This document shows positions 14,967 to 22,302 of a stretch of 22,359 bases of DNA, piece by piece. Origin of the DNA: an uncultured Collinsella sp. (GTDB lineage: Bacteria; Actinomycetota; Coriobacteriia; Coriobacteriales; Coriobacteriaceae). Below the pieces are notes generated by a model, which saw nothing but the letters and a program-made list of their open reading frames with translations, was not told the origin of the DNA and searched no databases. A program made the translations under genes and the position numbers. The stretch spans positions 1 through 22,359 of the forward strand of contig URGG01000023.1 of NCBI GenBank assembly GCA_900547345.1. Direction: 5' to 3'. The first letter of the stretch is position 1. The number at the start of each line of letters is the position of its first letter.

Positions 14967-15020
14967 GACTGGTATGATTGGTGCGACCATTCGAACCAGC
15001 TAAAAGAGCCCCGTCCCAAA
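14948..15020 (+). repeat. 26-bp inverted repeat with an embedded luxS promoter candidate
   Basis: Arms 14948-14973 and 14995-15020 match at 23 of 26 positions around a 21-nt loop. The GGGACGGGG core also occurs at 14903-14911, so it may be a repeated palindromic element. TTGGGA (14949-14954) and TATGAT (14973-14978), 18 bp apart, could be a promoter; a TGG directly before TATGAT makes an extended -10. Transcripts would start near 14985 and carry only the right arm. Confidence 0.6.
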
Positions 15021-15042
15021 TTGACTACCGAGAGGATCTGCC

Positions 15043-15531
15043 ATGGAGCGCATCGCGAGTTTTTCCGTTGACCATCTGCTGCTTGAGCCCGGCGTGTATG
15101 TGAGCCGCATCGACCGCGATCCGGCGACCGGTGCTGCCGTCACCACGTTTGACCTGCGCCTGACCACGCCCAACAAGGAGCCGGTCATGAACACCGCCGA
15201 GTGCCACACCATTGAGCACCTGGGCGCGACGTTCCTTCGCAATCATGCCGAGTGGTCGAGCCGAATTGTCTACTTTGGCCCCATGGGCTGCCGTACGGGC
15301 TTTTACCTCGTCGTGTTTGGCGAGGTGGCGAGCGAGGAGATTCTGCCGCTCGTGCGTGAACTGTTCGAGTTTGTCGCCGGCTTTGAGGGCGATGTCCCCG
15401 GAGCCGCTCCCGAGGAGTGCGGAAACTACCTGGACCAGAACCTTCCCATGGCCAACTGGCTCGCGCGCCGTTACCTCGACCGCGACCTGGCCGATATCGA
15501 CGAGAAGCACCTACACTATCAGCAGGCGTAA
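15043..15531 (+). CDS. luxS: S-ribosylhomocysteine lyase LuxS
   Basis: Splits S-ribosylhomocysteine into homocysteine and DPD, the precursor of autoinducer-2, in the activated methyl cycle. The metal site HTIEH is clear (His55, Glu58, His59), with Cys126 in ECGNYLDQNL as third metal ligand and the active-site Cys83 in GPMGCRTGFYL. The length, 162 residues, is complete. The ATG follows AGAGGA at 15031-15036. It stands alone between two terminators and has no pfs, metK or metE neighbour, so it is probably monocistronic. Its leader contains the right arm of a GGGACGGGG inverted repeat. Confidence 0.97.
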   Translation: MERIASFSVDHLLLEPGVYVSRIDRDPATGAAVTTFDLRLTTPNKEPVMNTAECHTIEHLGATFLRNHAEWSSRIVYFGPMGCRTGFYLVVFGEVASEEILPLVRELFEFVAGFEGDVPGAAPEECGNYLDQNLPMANWLARRYLDRDLADIDEKHLHYQQA

Positions 15532-15560
15532 GGCCCTCGCAGGAATAGCGTTTGTACTTG

Positions 15561-15591
15561 AAGCGTTCCCGCTCTTGCGGGGGCGCTTTTT
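15561..15591 (+). terminator. Intrinsic terminator after luxS
   Basis: AGCGTTCCCGC (15562-15572), loop TCTT, and GCGGGGGCGCT (15577-15587) form an 11-bp stem with two G-U pairs, followed by Ts at 15587-15591. Confidence 0.9.
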
Positions 15592-15610
15592 CATACCGAG
15601 CGCTCAAATC

Positions 15611-15642
15611 AGAACGAGATTGTTCTAGAATGTTTGTATAGT
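15611..15642 (+). promoter_or_regulatory. Candidate promoter/operator of the DUF4867-like gene
   Basis: TATAGT at 15637-15642 is a good -10 located 23 bp before the start codon. No clear -35 is seen at the proper distance. AGAAC-N6-GTTCT at 15611-15626 is a short inverted repeat overlapping the -35 region and might be an operator. Confidence 0.4.
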
Positions 15643-15665
15643 CACATTTACGAACAGGAGTGAAC

Positions 15666-16310
15666 ATGCATATCTACTCTGTCAACGATCCCGAGTTCAA
15701 ATCCTATGGCAACGTTTGGGATGACGTCCCGTCCGAGCTCACGTCGTCCATGCTCGAGGCGCTCTCCGCTACGCCCATCCTCGAGGGCAGTAAGTACGTG
15801 GCCTCCGCGCCCGAGCTCGAGCAGGTTGAGGGTGCCGACACGCTCGGCTTTCTCATGTTTGGTGGTCGTCCCTTCCAGCTCGGCTGGTGCAACGGCCACA
15901 ACACACGGCTCAACTGCCTGGAGTACCACCGCGCGAGCGAGTTCAACCTGGGCGCCCGCGACTTTATCCTGCTTGTGGCGCATCGCTGGGAGATCGAGGA
16001 CGGCAAGCTCGATACCGCGTGTGTCAAGGCGTTCCGCGTGCCGGCGGGCAAGGTCGTCGAGGTTTTCAACACCACGCTCCACTATACGCCCTGCATGGTC
16101 GACGACGGCGGCTTCCAGGTGATGGTGGCGCTGCCTGCAGGTACCAATGGCCCGCGTCCTGAGGCTGCGGCCGACATGCCCGCGGCCGGCGACAGCTACT
16201 GCTACTGGAAGGCCGACAAGTGGGTTCTCTGCCATGCTGACAGCCCCAAGGCAGCCGAAGGCGGCTACGTAGGTCTCATCGGCAAAAACCTCGACATCGC
16301 CTGCGACTAG
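15666..16310 (+). CDS. DUF4867-like protein, function unknown
   Basis: A 214-residue soluble protein without signal peptide or membrane segment. It resembles the DUF4867 family that I recognise from gut Firmicutes and Actinomycetota near sugar-catabolism genes; the recognition is from memory of the start (MHIYSVNDPEFKSYG) and the blocks GWCNGHNTRLNCLEYHRASE and TTLHYTPCMVDDGGFQVMV. The mix of Glu, His and Tyr with short beta-type segments and the phrase FRVPAGKVVEVFNTTLHY resembles a cupin-like or ureidoglycolate-lyase-like barrel, which is only a guess. The ATG at 15666 is preferred (AGGAG at 15656-15660) over an in-frame GTG at 15660. It has its own promoter candidate and could serve the upstream isomerase/kinase pathway or the downstream GH1 enzyme. 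Confidence 0.75.
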   Translation: MHIYSVNDPEFKSYGNVWDDVPSELTSSMLEALSATPILEGSKYVASAPELEQVEGADTLGFLMFGGRPFQLGWCNGHNTRLNCLEYHRASEFNLGARDFILLVAHRWEIEDGKLDTACVKAFRVPAGKVVEVFNTTLHYTPCMVDDGGFQVMVALPAGTNGPRPEAAADMPAAGDSYCYWKADKWVLCHADSPKAAEGGYVGLIGKNLDIACD

Positions 16311-16317
16311 AATCTTC

Positions 16318-16461
16318 TGTCTCAATCCGTAACATCTAGCGGGCTAAATCGTCTCTACCTGTTACAGATCGAGACAAACCGTAGGGGGCCGCCCGAAAAT
16401 CTTGATCTGTAACACCAGGCCCGGTTTTGGCGGCCTAGCTGTTACAGATCGAGACAAACCG
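16318..16461 (+). repeat. Two 80-bp-period hairpin repeat units
   Basis: A motif TGTTACAGATCGAGACA occurs forward at 16360-16376 and 16440-16456, each inside an identical 23-bp block (16359-16381 and 16439-16461). Imperfect inverted copies lie at 16318-16334 and 16400-16414. Forward copies are 80 bp apart and inverted copies end 80 bp apart, so two diverged units, each an inverted/forward pair around a roughly 25-nt loop, are arranged in tandem. The DNA is non-coding. The rest of the gap to 16590 shows only a weak AGGTGCC/GGCACCT pair (16479-16485, 16548-16554). Confidence 0.75.
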
Positions 16462-16590
16462 GGCCCAAGCTGCCACAAAGGTGCCTGTCCCCGTTGCGGT
16501 GGTTTGGGCAGGCGGGTATCAAAAAGTGTCAGACGGGGCGGCTGTCGGGCACCTGCGCGCGAAAAGAAGTATCGACCTGCGTCGTTGCCG

Positions 16591-16619
16591 TTGAGCGACG
16601 CGTTGTTTGCAGGGATACT
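16591..16619 (+). promoter_or_regulatory. Candidate promoter of the second GH1 gene
   Basis: TTGAGC (16591-16596) and GATACT (16614-16619) are 17 bp apart, each 4 of 6 to consensus. A start near 16626 would leave a leader of about 28 nt containing GAAAGGA before the ATG at 16655. Confidence 0.5.
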
Positions 16620-16654
16620 GAGCCTATGACAACAGCGTGCGAAAGGATTGATGC

Positions 16655-18085
16655 ATGGCTTTCCGTAATGACTTCCTGTGGGGCGGCGCGACGGCTGCCA
16701 ACCAGTGCGAGGGTGCCTACAACGTGGACGGCCGCGGCCTTGCCAACGTGGACGTGGCTCCGCACGGCCCCGAGCGCTATGCGGTGGTCTCCGGCCAGCG
16801 CAAGATGCTCGACTTCGAGGACGGCTATTACTATCCCGCGCAGACCGGCATCGATTTCTATCACCACTACAAGGAGGACATTGCTCTCTTTGCCGAGATG
16901 GGCTTTAAGACCTTCCGTATGAGCCTGGCTTGGACCCGCATCTTCCCCAACGGTGACGAGACCGAGCCCAACGAGGCTGGCCTGGCCTTCTATGAGGACG
17001 TATTCCGCGAGTGCCAGGCGCACGGCATCGAGCCGCTCGTGACCATTACACACTTCGATTGCCCGATTCACCTCATCAAGGAGTACGGCGGCTGGCGCAA
17101 CCGCAAGCTCATCGACTTCTACAAGAACCTTGCAACCACGATCTTCACCCGCTACAAGGGTCTGGTGAAGTACTGGCTCACCTTTAACGAGATCAATATG
17201 ATCTTGCACCTGCCGTTTATGGGTGCCGGTCTGGTCTTTGAGGAGGGTGAGAACAAGGAAGCCGTCGAGTACCTGGCCGCCCACAACGAGCTCGTCGCCA
17301 GCGCTTGGGCAACCAAGATCGCCCACGAGATCGACCCCGAGATCAAGATCGGCTGTATGCTCGCCGCAGGTAGCTACTACCCCTACAGCTGCCGTCCGGG
17401 CGATGTGCGCCAGGCGCAGCTCGACAACCAGGACAACTACTTCTTCGTCGACGTCCAGAGCCGCGGTTACTACCCGGCCTATGCCGTCAAGAAGCTCGAG
17501 CGCCTGGGCATCGATGTGGGCATGACGGACGAGGACCGCGAGATCCTGGCCGCCAACACCGTCGACTTCATCAGCTTTAGCTATTACAGCACCCGTTGCT
17601 CCGCTGGTGCCGATAACCCCGATGTCGAGCGCACCCAGGGCAACGCCTTCGCCGGCGCCAAGAATCCCTACCTGCAGGAGAGCCAGTGGGGCTGGGCCAT
17701 CGATCCGCTGGGCTTCCGCATCACCCTTAACGACCTGTACGACCGTTATCAGAAGCCGCTGTTTGTGGTCGAGAACGGCCTGGGTGCCAAGGATGTTGTC
17801 GAGGAGGATGGTTCCATCAACGACGACTACCGTATCGACTACCTGCGCCAGCATATCGCTGCGATGCGCGACGCGGTGACCGAGGACGGCGTTGACCTGC
17901 TGGGCTACACCACCTGGGGCCCGATCGACCTGGTGTCTGCCGGCACGGGCGAGATGTCCAAGCGCTACGGCTTTATCTACGTCGACCGCGACGATGCCGG
18001 CAACGGCACCCTCAAGCGCTCCAAGAAGAAGAGCTTCGACTGGTACAAGCATGTCATTGAAACGAATGGTGGGGACCTGTCCTAA
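16655..18085 (+). CDS. GH1 6-phospho-beta-glucosidase (second copy)
   Basis: Cytoplasmic family 1 glycosidase of 476 residues, a paralogue of the enzyme at 7188-8606. The acid/base is Glu179 (LTFNEIN), the nucleophile Glu373 (VVENGLG), and the phosphate-contact loop is SAGTGEMSKRYGFIYVD. The two copies share long identical blocks, such as the DFLWGG start and KRYGFIYVDRDD, but differ in aglycone-side stretches around residues 31-60 and 315-345 (for example CSAGADNPDVERTQGNAF here against KAHAEGQFDSNLLRS), so they may prefer different glucosides. It has no PTS gene of its own in the window and no RAT element. Codons are almost all G/C-ending, which suggests strong expression. It is probably monocistronic, with its own promoter and a downstream hairpin. 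Confidence 0.95.
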   Translation: MAFRNDFLWGGATAANQCEGAYNVDGRGLANVDVAPHGPERYAVVSGQRKMLDFEDGYYYPAQTGIDFYHHYKEDIALFAEMGFKTFRMSLAWTRIFPNGDETEPNEAGLAFYEDVFRECQAHGIEPLVTITHFDCPIHLIKEYGGWRNRKLIDFYKNLATTIFTRYKGLVKYWLTFNEINMILHLPFMGAGLVFEEGENKEAVEYLAAHNELVASAWATKIAHEIDPEIKIGCMLAAGSYYPYSCRPGDVRQAQLDNQDNYFFVDVQSRGYYPAYAVKKLERLGIDVGMTDEDREILAANTVDFISFSYYSTRCSAGADNPDVERTQGNAFAGAKNPYLQESQWGWAIDPLGFRITLNDLYDRYQKPLFVVENGLGAKDVVEEDGSINDDYRIDYLRQHIAAMRDAVTEDGVDLLGYTTWGPIDLVSAGTGEMSKRYGFIYVDRDDAGNGTLKRSKKKSFDWYKHVIETNGGDLS

Positions 18086-18120
18086 GGAAGCTGAGACACT
18101 CAACTTCATAGCCTCCTAAC

Positions 18121-18161
18121 CAAGGCGCCCGGCGAGCAGTTAATGTTCGCCGGGTGCCTTG
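18121..18161 (+). terminator. Hairpin after the second GH1 gene, probable terminator without U-tract
   Basis: CAAGGCGCCCGGCGA (18121-18135) pairs with the 15-mer at 18147-18161 with one G-U pair and an 11-nt loop. It has no T-tract, as for the U-less hairpin terminators proposed in high-GC actinobacteria. It lies 36 bp past the GH1 stop codon. Confidence 0.65.
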
Positions 18162-18227
18162 CCGTCTGCGGATTTTGGGACATGTGGCCCGCTTTTTGAG
18201 CCTGCCTGTCGGTACACTAAAAGCACT

Positions 18228-20111
18228 ATGGGTACCCGCGAGCGACATATCGGCCACGCGGCCGCCCGATCCGCACCCGTGGCGGATCCCAGGGGTGGCA
18301 GGCTCTTCGCCATGCCGCGATTCCTTGTTGGCATAACACATCGGGTGTACCGTCACCGCGTCTTTGCTATCGCCGGCGCCATCACCGCGCTGTTCCTCAT
18401 GCTTCTGGCAGTCTTGCCGGCGCTGTTCGCCTTCGACCCCAAACTTTCTAACGCCGTGCCCGCCTATAGCGAGGTGTCCGAAGAGGTCGTGGATGCGCTC
18501 GTCCACTCGAGCTCTCTCCCGTTGCTTGTCGCCGCAATTGCATTTTCGATTTGGGGCGTATCGGTCTATCTGCGCTGTTTGGACTATGTGTTGCGCCGCC
18601 GCCTTGTTGCCGTCGCCACCATCTGCGCCCTGTGGATGATCGAAGTCATTCTCAAGTACAAGTCGTTCACGCCGGTCTATGCCACCGTGCTGTGGTACCT
18701 GTACTACGTGCCCATGACGCTCATTCCGCTGCTCTACCAGTTGTGTGGTCTGCGCCTTGCGGGCCTGGAGCAGCACCGCCTGGGTCGCCGCTACCGTGCT
18801 GCGCTGTGGATCGTGGCCATCCTGCTTATCGGATTTGTGCTCACCAACGATTTTCACCAGCAGGTCTTTCGCTTTGACCGCACAAGCGACACCTGGAGCA
18901 ACGATTGCACGTACGGCTGGGGTTATTTCGCCGTCCTCGTGTGGACGGCCTTTGACTTCGTGGCCTTTTTTATCCTGGTTGGTCGGTCCTCGTCCTTTCG
19001 CATCCAGCGATTCTCGGGCACGGCGGCGCTCGTACTGCTGGGTGGCGCATTCTTTGCCATCTCATATGCGTTGCGCGTGCCCTGGGCATGGAGGCTCAAC
19101 TTTTCGCTCGTCTATTGCGTCCTGTGCGTGGTGGCGATGGAAATCTGTCTCGATTGCGGTGTCATTCCGTCGTATCACGACATCGCCGGCATCTTCGACA
19201 CCTTGCCGCTCGACCTCAAAGTTCTAACGCGCGATCTGCAGGAGGTCTATGCCACGCCGGTGTCAAAGTCAATGCCGGTAGGCGTGCGCGAGGAGTTGCG
19301 AGTCCAGGAGCACGGCCGCGCCCATGCCTTTGCCGTGGCGTCCGATCCCGATGTGATGTACCGTGCCTTTCCACTGCTGGGCGGATCGGCCCTGCTTGCC
19401 CAAGACGTGTCGGAGCTCAACGAGCTTAACCGTGAACTGGCACATCGTCGCATGGAGCTGCAGCGTCAAAACGAGCTGCTCGCCGCCGACTACGACCTTA
19501 AGACGCATTTGGCAGATCAAGAGGCCGAGACCTTATTGGTCCAAGACGTGGACCAAGCGCTTGCCCGCGCGCTCGAAGGGGTGTACGACCTGCTGAGCTC
19601 GCTGCCGCCGTTGACCGACGAAGCGTCTTCGCACGAGCGCTACCGCATGCTGCAGCGCGCCAAGATGCTCGTCGCCTATTGCAAGCGCAAGGGGTCGCTC
19701 ACGTTGGCACAGCACGGGGAGAGCGGTTTTGATCGCGACCGCATTCAGCTCATCGCCAACGAGCTCGCAAGCGACCTGCGCACCATCGATATCGATTGCG
19801 CCTCGATTATCGCCATACGGCGCCCGTTGCACGCCAGTACGGTAAGCGCCCTGTACGACTGCGTGTATGACTTTGCGTTTTTTGCCTACACCACCGACCA
19901 TCCGGCTCTTATGTATCACTTGGGCGACCATGACCGATGCAGTGTCGAGCTGCGCGCCACGCTTTTTTCCAACGATGATGAAGATCTTTCGCAGACGCCC
20001 GCTGCGCAAGAGCTCGAAAGCGCTCTGCAAGGGCGCAACGTGGCATACCGCCTTGAGGGCGAGTCCGGCCAGCTGCGCATGATCGTCTTGATGCCGAGGG
20101 CGGGTGAGTGA
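18228..20111 (+). CDS. 7TM sensor protein with degenerate kinase-like C-terminus
   Basis: Membrane protein of about 627 residues. After a short basic tail, residues 45-310 hold about eight hydrophobic segments with the phrase LTNDFHQQVFRF at 205-216, which fits the N-terminal 7TM region found in some histidine kinases. A coiled coil at about 395-437 (LNELNRELAHRRMELQRQNELL) leads to an all-helical region and a final domain that looks like a decayed kinase: I find no H-box histidine in the usual context, no Asn-rich N-box and no glycine-rich G-box. It may be a signal-receiving pseudokinase. Its stop overlaps the start of the next gene, a complete kinase, so the two proteins probably work together. 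The start is uncertain: ATG 18228 has a TACACT -10-like box only 10 bp upstream and would be leaderless, while ATG 18312 (MPRFLVGITH) is also possible. Confidence 0.8.
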   Translation: MGTRERHIGHAAARSAPVADPRGGRLFAMPRFLVGITHRVYRHRVFAIAGAITALFLMLLAVLPALFAFDPKLSNAVPAYSEVSEEVVDALVHSSSLPLLVAAIAFSIWGVSVYLRCLDYVLRRRLVAVATICALWMIEVILKYKSFTPVYATVLWYLYYVPMTLIPLLYQLCGLRLAGLEQHRLGRRYRAALWIVAILLIGFVLTNDFHQQVFRFDRTSDTWSNDCTYGWGYFAVLVWTAFDFVAFFILVGRSSSFRIQRFSGTAALVLLGGAFFAISYALRVPWAWRLNFSLVYCVLCVVAMEICLDCGVIPSYHDIAGIFDTLPLDLKVLTRDLQEVYATPVSKSMPVGVREELRVQEHGRAHAFAVASDPDVMYRAFPLLGGSALLAQDVSELNELNRELAHRRMELQRQNELLAADYDLKTHLADQEAETLLVQDVDQALARALEGVYDLLSSLPPLTDEASSHERYRMLQRAKMLVAYCKRKGSLTLAQHGESGFDRDRIQLIANELASDLRTIDIDCASIIAIRRPLHASTVSALYDCVYDFAFFAYTTDHPALMYHLGDHDRCSVELRATLFSNDDEDLSQTPAAQELESALQGRNVAYRLEGESGQLRMIVLMPRAGE

Positions 20112-21607
20112 CGATGCAGATTTCGCTCATCCTTCCCCAAATCGTTGCGCTCGATGTTGTCTTTGCCCTGGCTGCGTGTCTGCAGACGATCCACGTCCCG
20201 CTCATTTCATCGCGCCGCTCGTCCTATAACCGTAAGGTGATTTGCGCCTACGAGGCGAGCCTCGTGGTTCACCTGGTGGTTTCGGCGCTTATCCTGTTCG
20301 CGTCGTCTGGCTCGTATCTGGTGGCGCCGCTTTACGTTTGCGCCAGGGCAATGGGCGGAGCGCTGTGGCTCAATGCCGCAATCTTTGCCTATGGCGCGGT
20401 GCTTATGGTGCGCTATCGTCGTCCCGTCATGCTGGTCGAGCTGCTGCTTGTTGTCGCCGTTACACCGCCGGTGGTTTTTGCCATGGGCTCGGCGTGGACC
20501 GTTGTCCTTATCGCAGAGGGAGCGTTCTTTCTGTTCCGTTCCATCGCGGCGCTCTTGATGGACGTCCGTAACCGCCAGGAGGATATCACCGCATTCTCGA
20601 CGATCGAGACCATCAACGTGATTCCCGTGGGCATCCTGTATCTGGACCCGAGGGGCCGTCCGCTGCTCATGAACCGCTGCATGCGCAAAAACCTGGTGGA
20701 ACTTCATATGCCCACCGATCTAGGTGACATGAGCGGCACATGGAACGACCTGCGTAAACTTAGCATGCAAATGCCCGAAAGCAGTAGGAACCGTGTGCGG
20801 ATTAACTTGGACCGTTTTGGTGAGGCTCGCGCGGTGATCGAGATTTCTCCCGCCGAGATTCGCCTATTTGTGCACGACGAGGTTATGGTTTCGGGCCGCC
20901 TCTTTGAGCGCATTATCGGCCTGGACGTGACGGAATACGCACACGCCTACGACCGCCTGGCGCAAGCCAACCACCTGCTTGAGCTTGCGGGCCAAGAGCT
21001 CCAGGCCCAGATCGAAGAAGTTAAAAAGGTTGCCGACAATGCGGCCTACCTACGTATGCGTGCCCGCGTGCACGACGTGATCGGGCAGCGCCTGTCCATT
21101 CTCCATCGCTATTTGGAGGAGGGACGTCTGGACGATGAGTCGCTCGAGCAGATTGCCCCGTTGCTGCGCTCAATCGCCGCCGATTTGCGCAGCGGCGGTG
21201 CCAGCGAGCCTGCAGAGCAGCTGGGTGATATCGTCCATGCTTTTGGCCTGGTGAGTGTGCAGATCGATGTTGAGGGTGCGCTGCCTGAGGACGCGCGTGT
21301 CGCCGCCGCATTTTTGCAGATTATTCGCGAGGCCTCGACCAATGCCACCAAGCATGCGCAGGCGCATTGGGTCCATGTGCGCCTGTGGCAGGAGGGGGCG
21401 GATGCTGACGGCATCGCGCACATGACGATTTCTAACGACGGGTCCCCGGCCCCCGTATCGTATCGCGAGGGAACGGGTATCCCAGGTATGAGGCATGTCG
21501 CGCAAGATCTGGGTGGCAGCCTAGAGGTCCATGCTGCCCAGCCCTTTACGCTTGCGGTGTCCATCCCGCTGAGCTCCAACGCCACGGTCCAAAGGAGAAG
21601 TTCATGA
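20108..21607 (+). CDS. Sensor histidine kinase, NarL-type (HisKA_3/HATPase)
   Basis: Membrane histidine kinase of 499 residues from the GTG at 20108, or 497 from ATG 20114. Residues 5-150 contain about six hydrophobic segments. A PAS-like segment lies near 163-275 (TINVIPVGILYLDPRGRPLLMNR). A coiled coil leads into the phospho-acceptor helix with His322 in RARVHDVIGQRLSIL, the H-D-x-x-G-Q form of NarL-class kinases. The ATPase domain shows the N-box REASTNATKHAQA (Asn412), NDG at 443-445 and the G-box GTGIPGMRHVAQDLGG. The GTGA overlap with the upstream sensor gene and the ATGA overlap with the regulator gene indicate a tightly coupled three-gene operon. The signal is unknown. Confidence 0.9.
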   Translation: MTMQISLILPQIVALDVVFALAACLQTIHVPLISSRRSSYNRKVICAYEASLVVHLVVSALILFASSGSYLVAPLYVCARAMGGALWLNAAIFAYGAVLMVRYRRPVMLVELLLVVAVTPPVVFAMGSAWTVVLIAEGAFFLFRSIAALLMDVRNRQEDITAFSTIETINVIPVGILYLDPRGRPLLMNRCMRKNLVELHMPTDLGDMSGTWNDLRKLSMQMPESSRNRVRINLDRFGEARAVIEISPAEIRLFVHDEVMVSGRLFERIIGLDVTEYAHAYDRLAQANHLLELAGQELQAQIEEVKKVADNAAYLRMRARVHDVIGQRLSILHRYLEEGRLDDESLEQIAPLLRSIAADLRSGGASEPAEQLGDIVHAFGLVSVQIDVEGALPEDARVAAAFLQIIREASTNATKHAQAHWVHVRLWQEGADADGIAHMTISNDGSPAPVSYREGTGIPGMRHVAQDLGGSLEVHAAQPFTLAVSIPLSSNATVQRRSS

Positions 21608-22227
21608 TCCGCGTCCTTATAGTCGAAGACCAGGCCATCCTGCGCGAGAGCCTGGCGCGCTCCGTTGGCGACCAGCCCGATATGACCGTTGTTTCCGCCA
21701 TCGCCGATGCCTCCGAGGCCTTGGGTGCCGCGCTCAAGGAGCGCCCGGACATGATACTGATGGACGTGTGCACCGAACACGATTCAAACGGCATCGTGGC
21801 GGCGGCGCGCATCAAGGAGCAGCTGCCCGAGTGCCGCATCATTATCATGACCGGCATGCCCGAGATCACCTTTGTCGATCAAGCTCGCGAGGCGGGCGCC
21901 GATAGCTTTGTGTACAAGAACGTCGGCATCGACGAGCTGTTTGCCGTGATGCGCTCCACGCTGGTAGGCTATTGCACGTTTCCCAAGCCGCCCAAGAGCA
22001 TTTTTTCGGGCACGGCGGCACTCGACGATGTCGAGCTATCGATTTTGCGCCTTGCCTGCGAGGGCAAGAGTCGCCGCGAGATCGCGGCCGAGCTGTTTAT
22101 GAGCGAGGGCACCATCAAGCGCCGCATCTCGGAGATCCTGAGTAAGACTGGCTACGACAACATCATGCGTCTTGCCGTGCATGCGGTGACCGAGGGCAGC
22201 ATCGTTCCCAACATGGAGCGCCCGTAG
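21604..22227 (+). CDS. Response regulator, NarL/FixJ type with LuxR helix-turn-helix
   Basis: A 207-residue DNA-binding response regulator. The receiver domain opens with VLIVEDQAILRESL (acidic pocket near Asp9), has phospho-acceptor Asp54 in ILMDVCTEHD, the Thr of IIIMTGM and the Lys of FVYKN. The C-terminal LuxR-type helix-turn-helix runs from about 139 to 185 (LDDVELSILRLACEGKSRREIAAELFMSE as two helices, then GTIKRRISEIL). Its ATG overlaps the kinase stop as ATGA and is preceded by AAAGGAG inside the kinase gene. It should be phosphorylated by the adjacent NarL-type kinase. Target promoters are not identifiable here. Confidence 0.95.
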   Translation: MIRVLIVEDQAILRESLARSVGDQPDMTVVSAIADASEALGAALKERPDMILMDVCTEHDSNGIVAAARIKEQLPECRIIIMTGMPEITFVDQAREAGADSFVYKNVGIDELFAVMRSTLVGYCTFPKPPKSIFSGTAALDDVELSILRLACEGKSRREIAAELFMSEGTIKRRISEILSKTGYDNIMRLAVHAVTEGSIVPNMERP

Positions 22228-22265
22228 TCGGTGCGCTCACCCGTGTTCCGGCGCTGTAAAGATAG

Positions 22266-22302
22266 ACCGCCCGTCGTTTCGCATCTAAAGACGGCGGGCG
22301 GT
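22266..22302 (+). terminator. Terminator after the sensor-kinase-regulator operon
   Basis: ACCGCCCGTCGT (22266-22277) pairs with ACGGCGGGCGGT (22291-22302) over 12 bp with one G-U pair and a 13-nt loop, followed by a weak T-rich tail. It lies 38 bp after the regulator stop. Nothing else was recognised from 22303 to the window end. Confidence 0.75.

Noticed and set aside
15611..15626. LexA/SOS box in AGAAC-N6-GTTCT
   Set aside because: Known GAAC/GTTC-type LexA boxes have a 4-bp spacer; here it is 6, and the downstream gene is not a DNA repair gene. It is kept only as a generic operator candidate.
16318..16461. CRISPR array
   Set aside because: The repeated motifs alternate in orientation, only two full copies exist, and no cas gene is present.
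15043..22227. An autoinducer-2 sensing system formed by luxS and the downstream sensor-kinase-regulator trio
   Set aside because: They are separated by 2.7 kb, two unrelated genes and two terminators, and nothing in the sensors resembles known AI-2 receptors.
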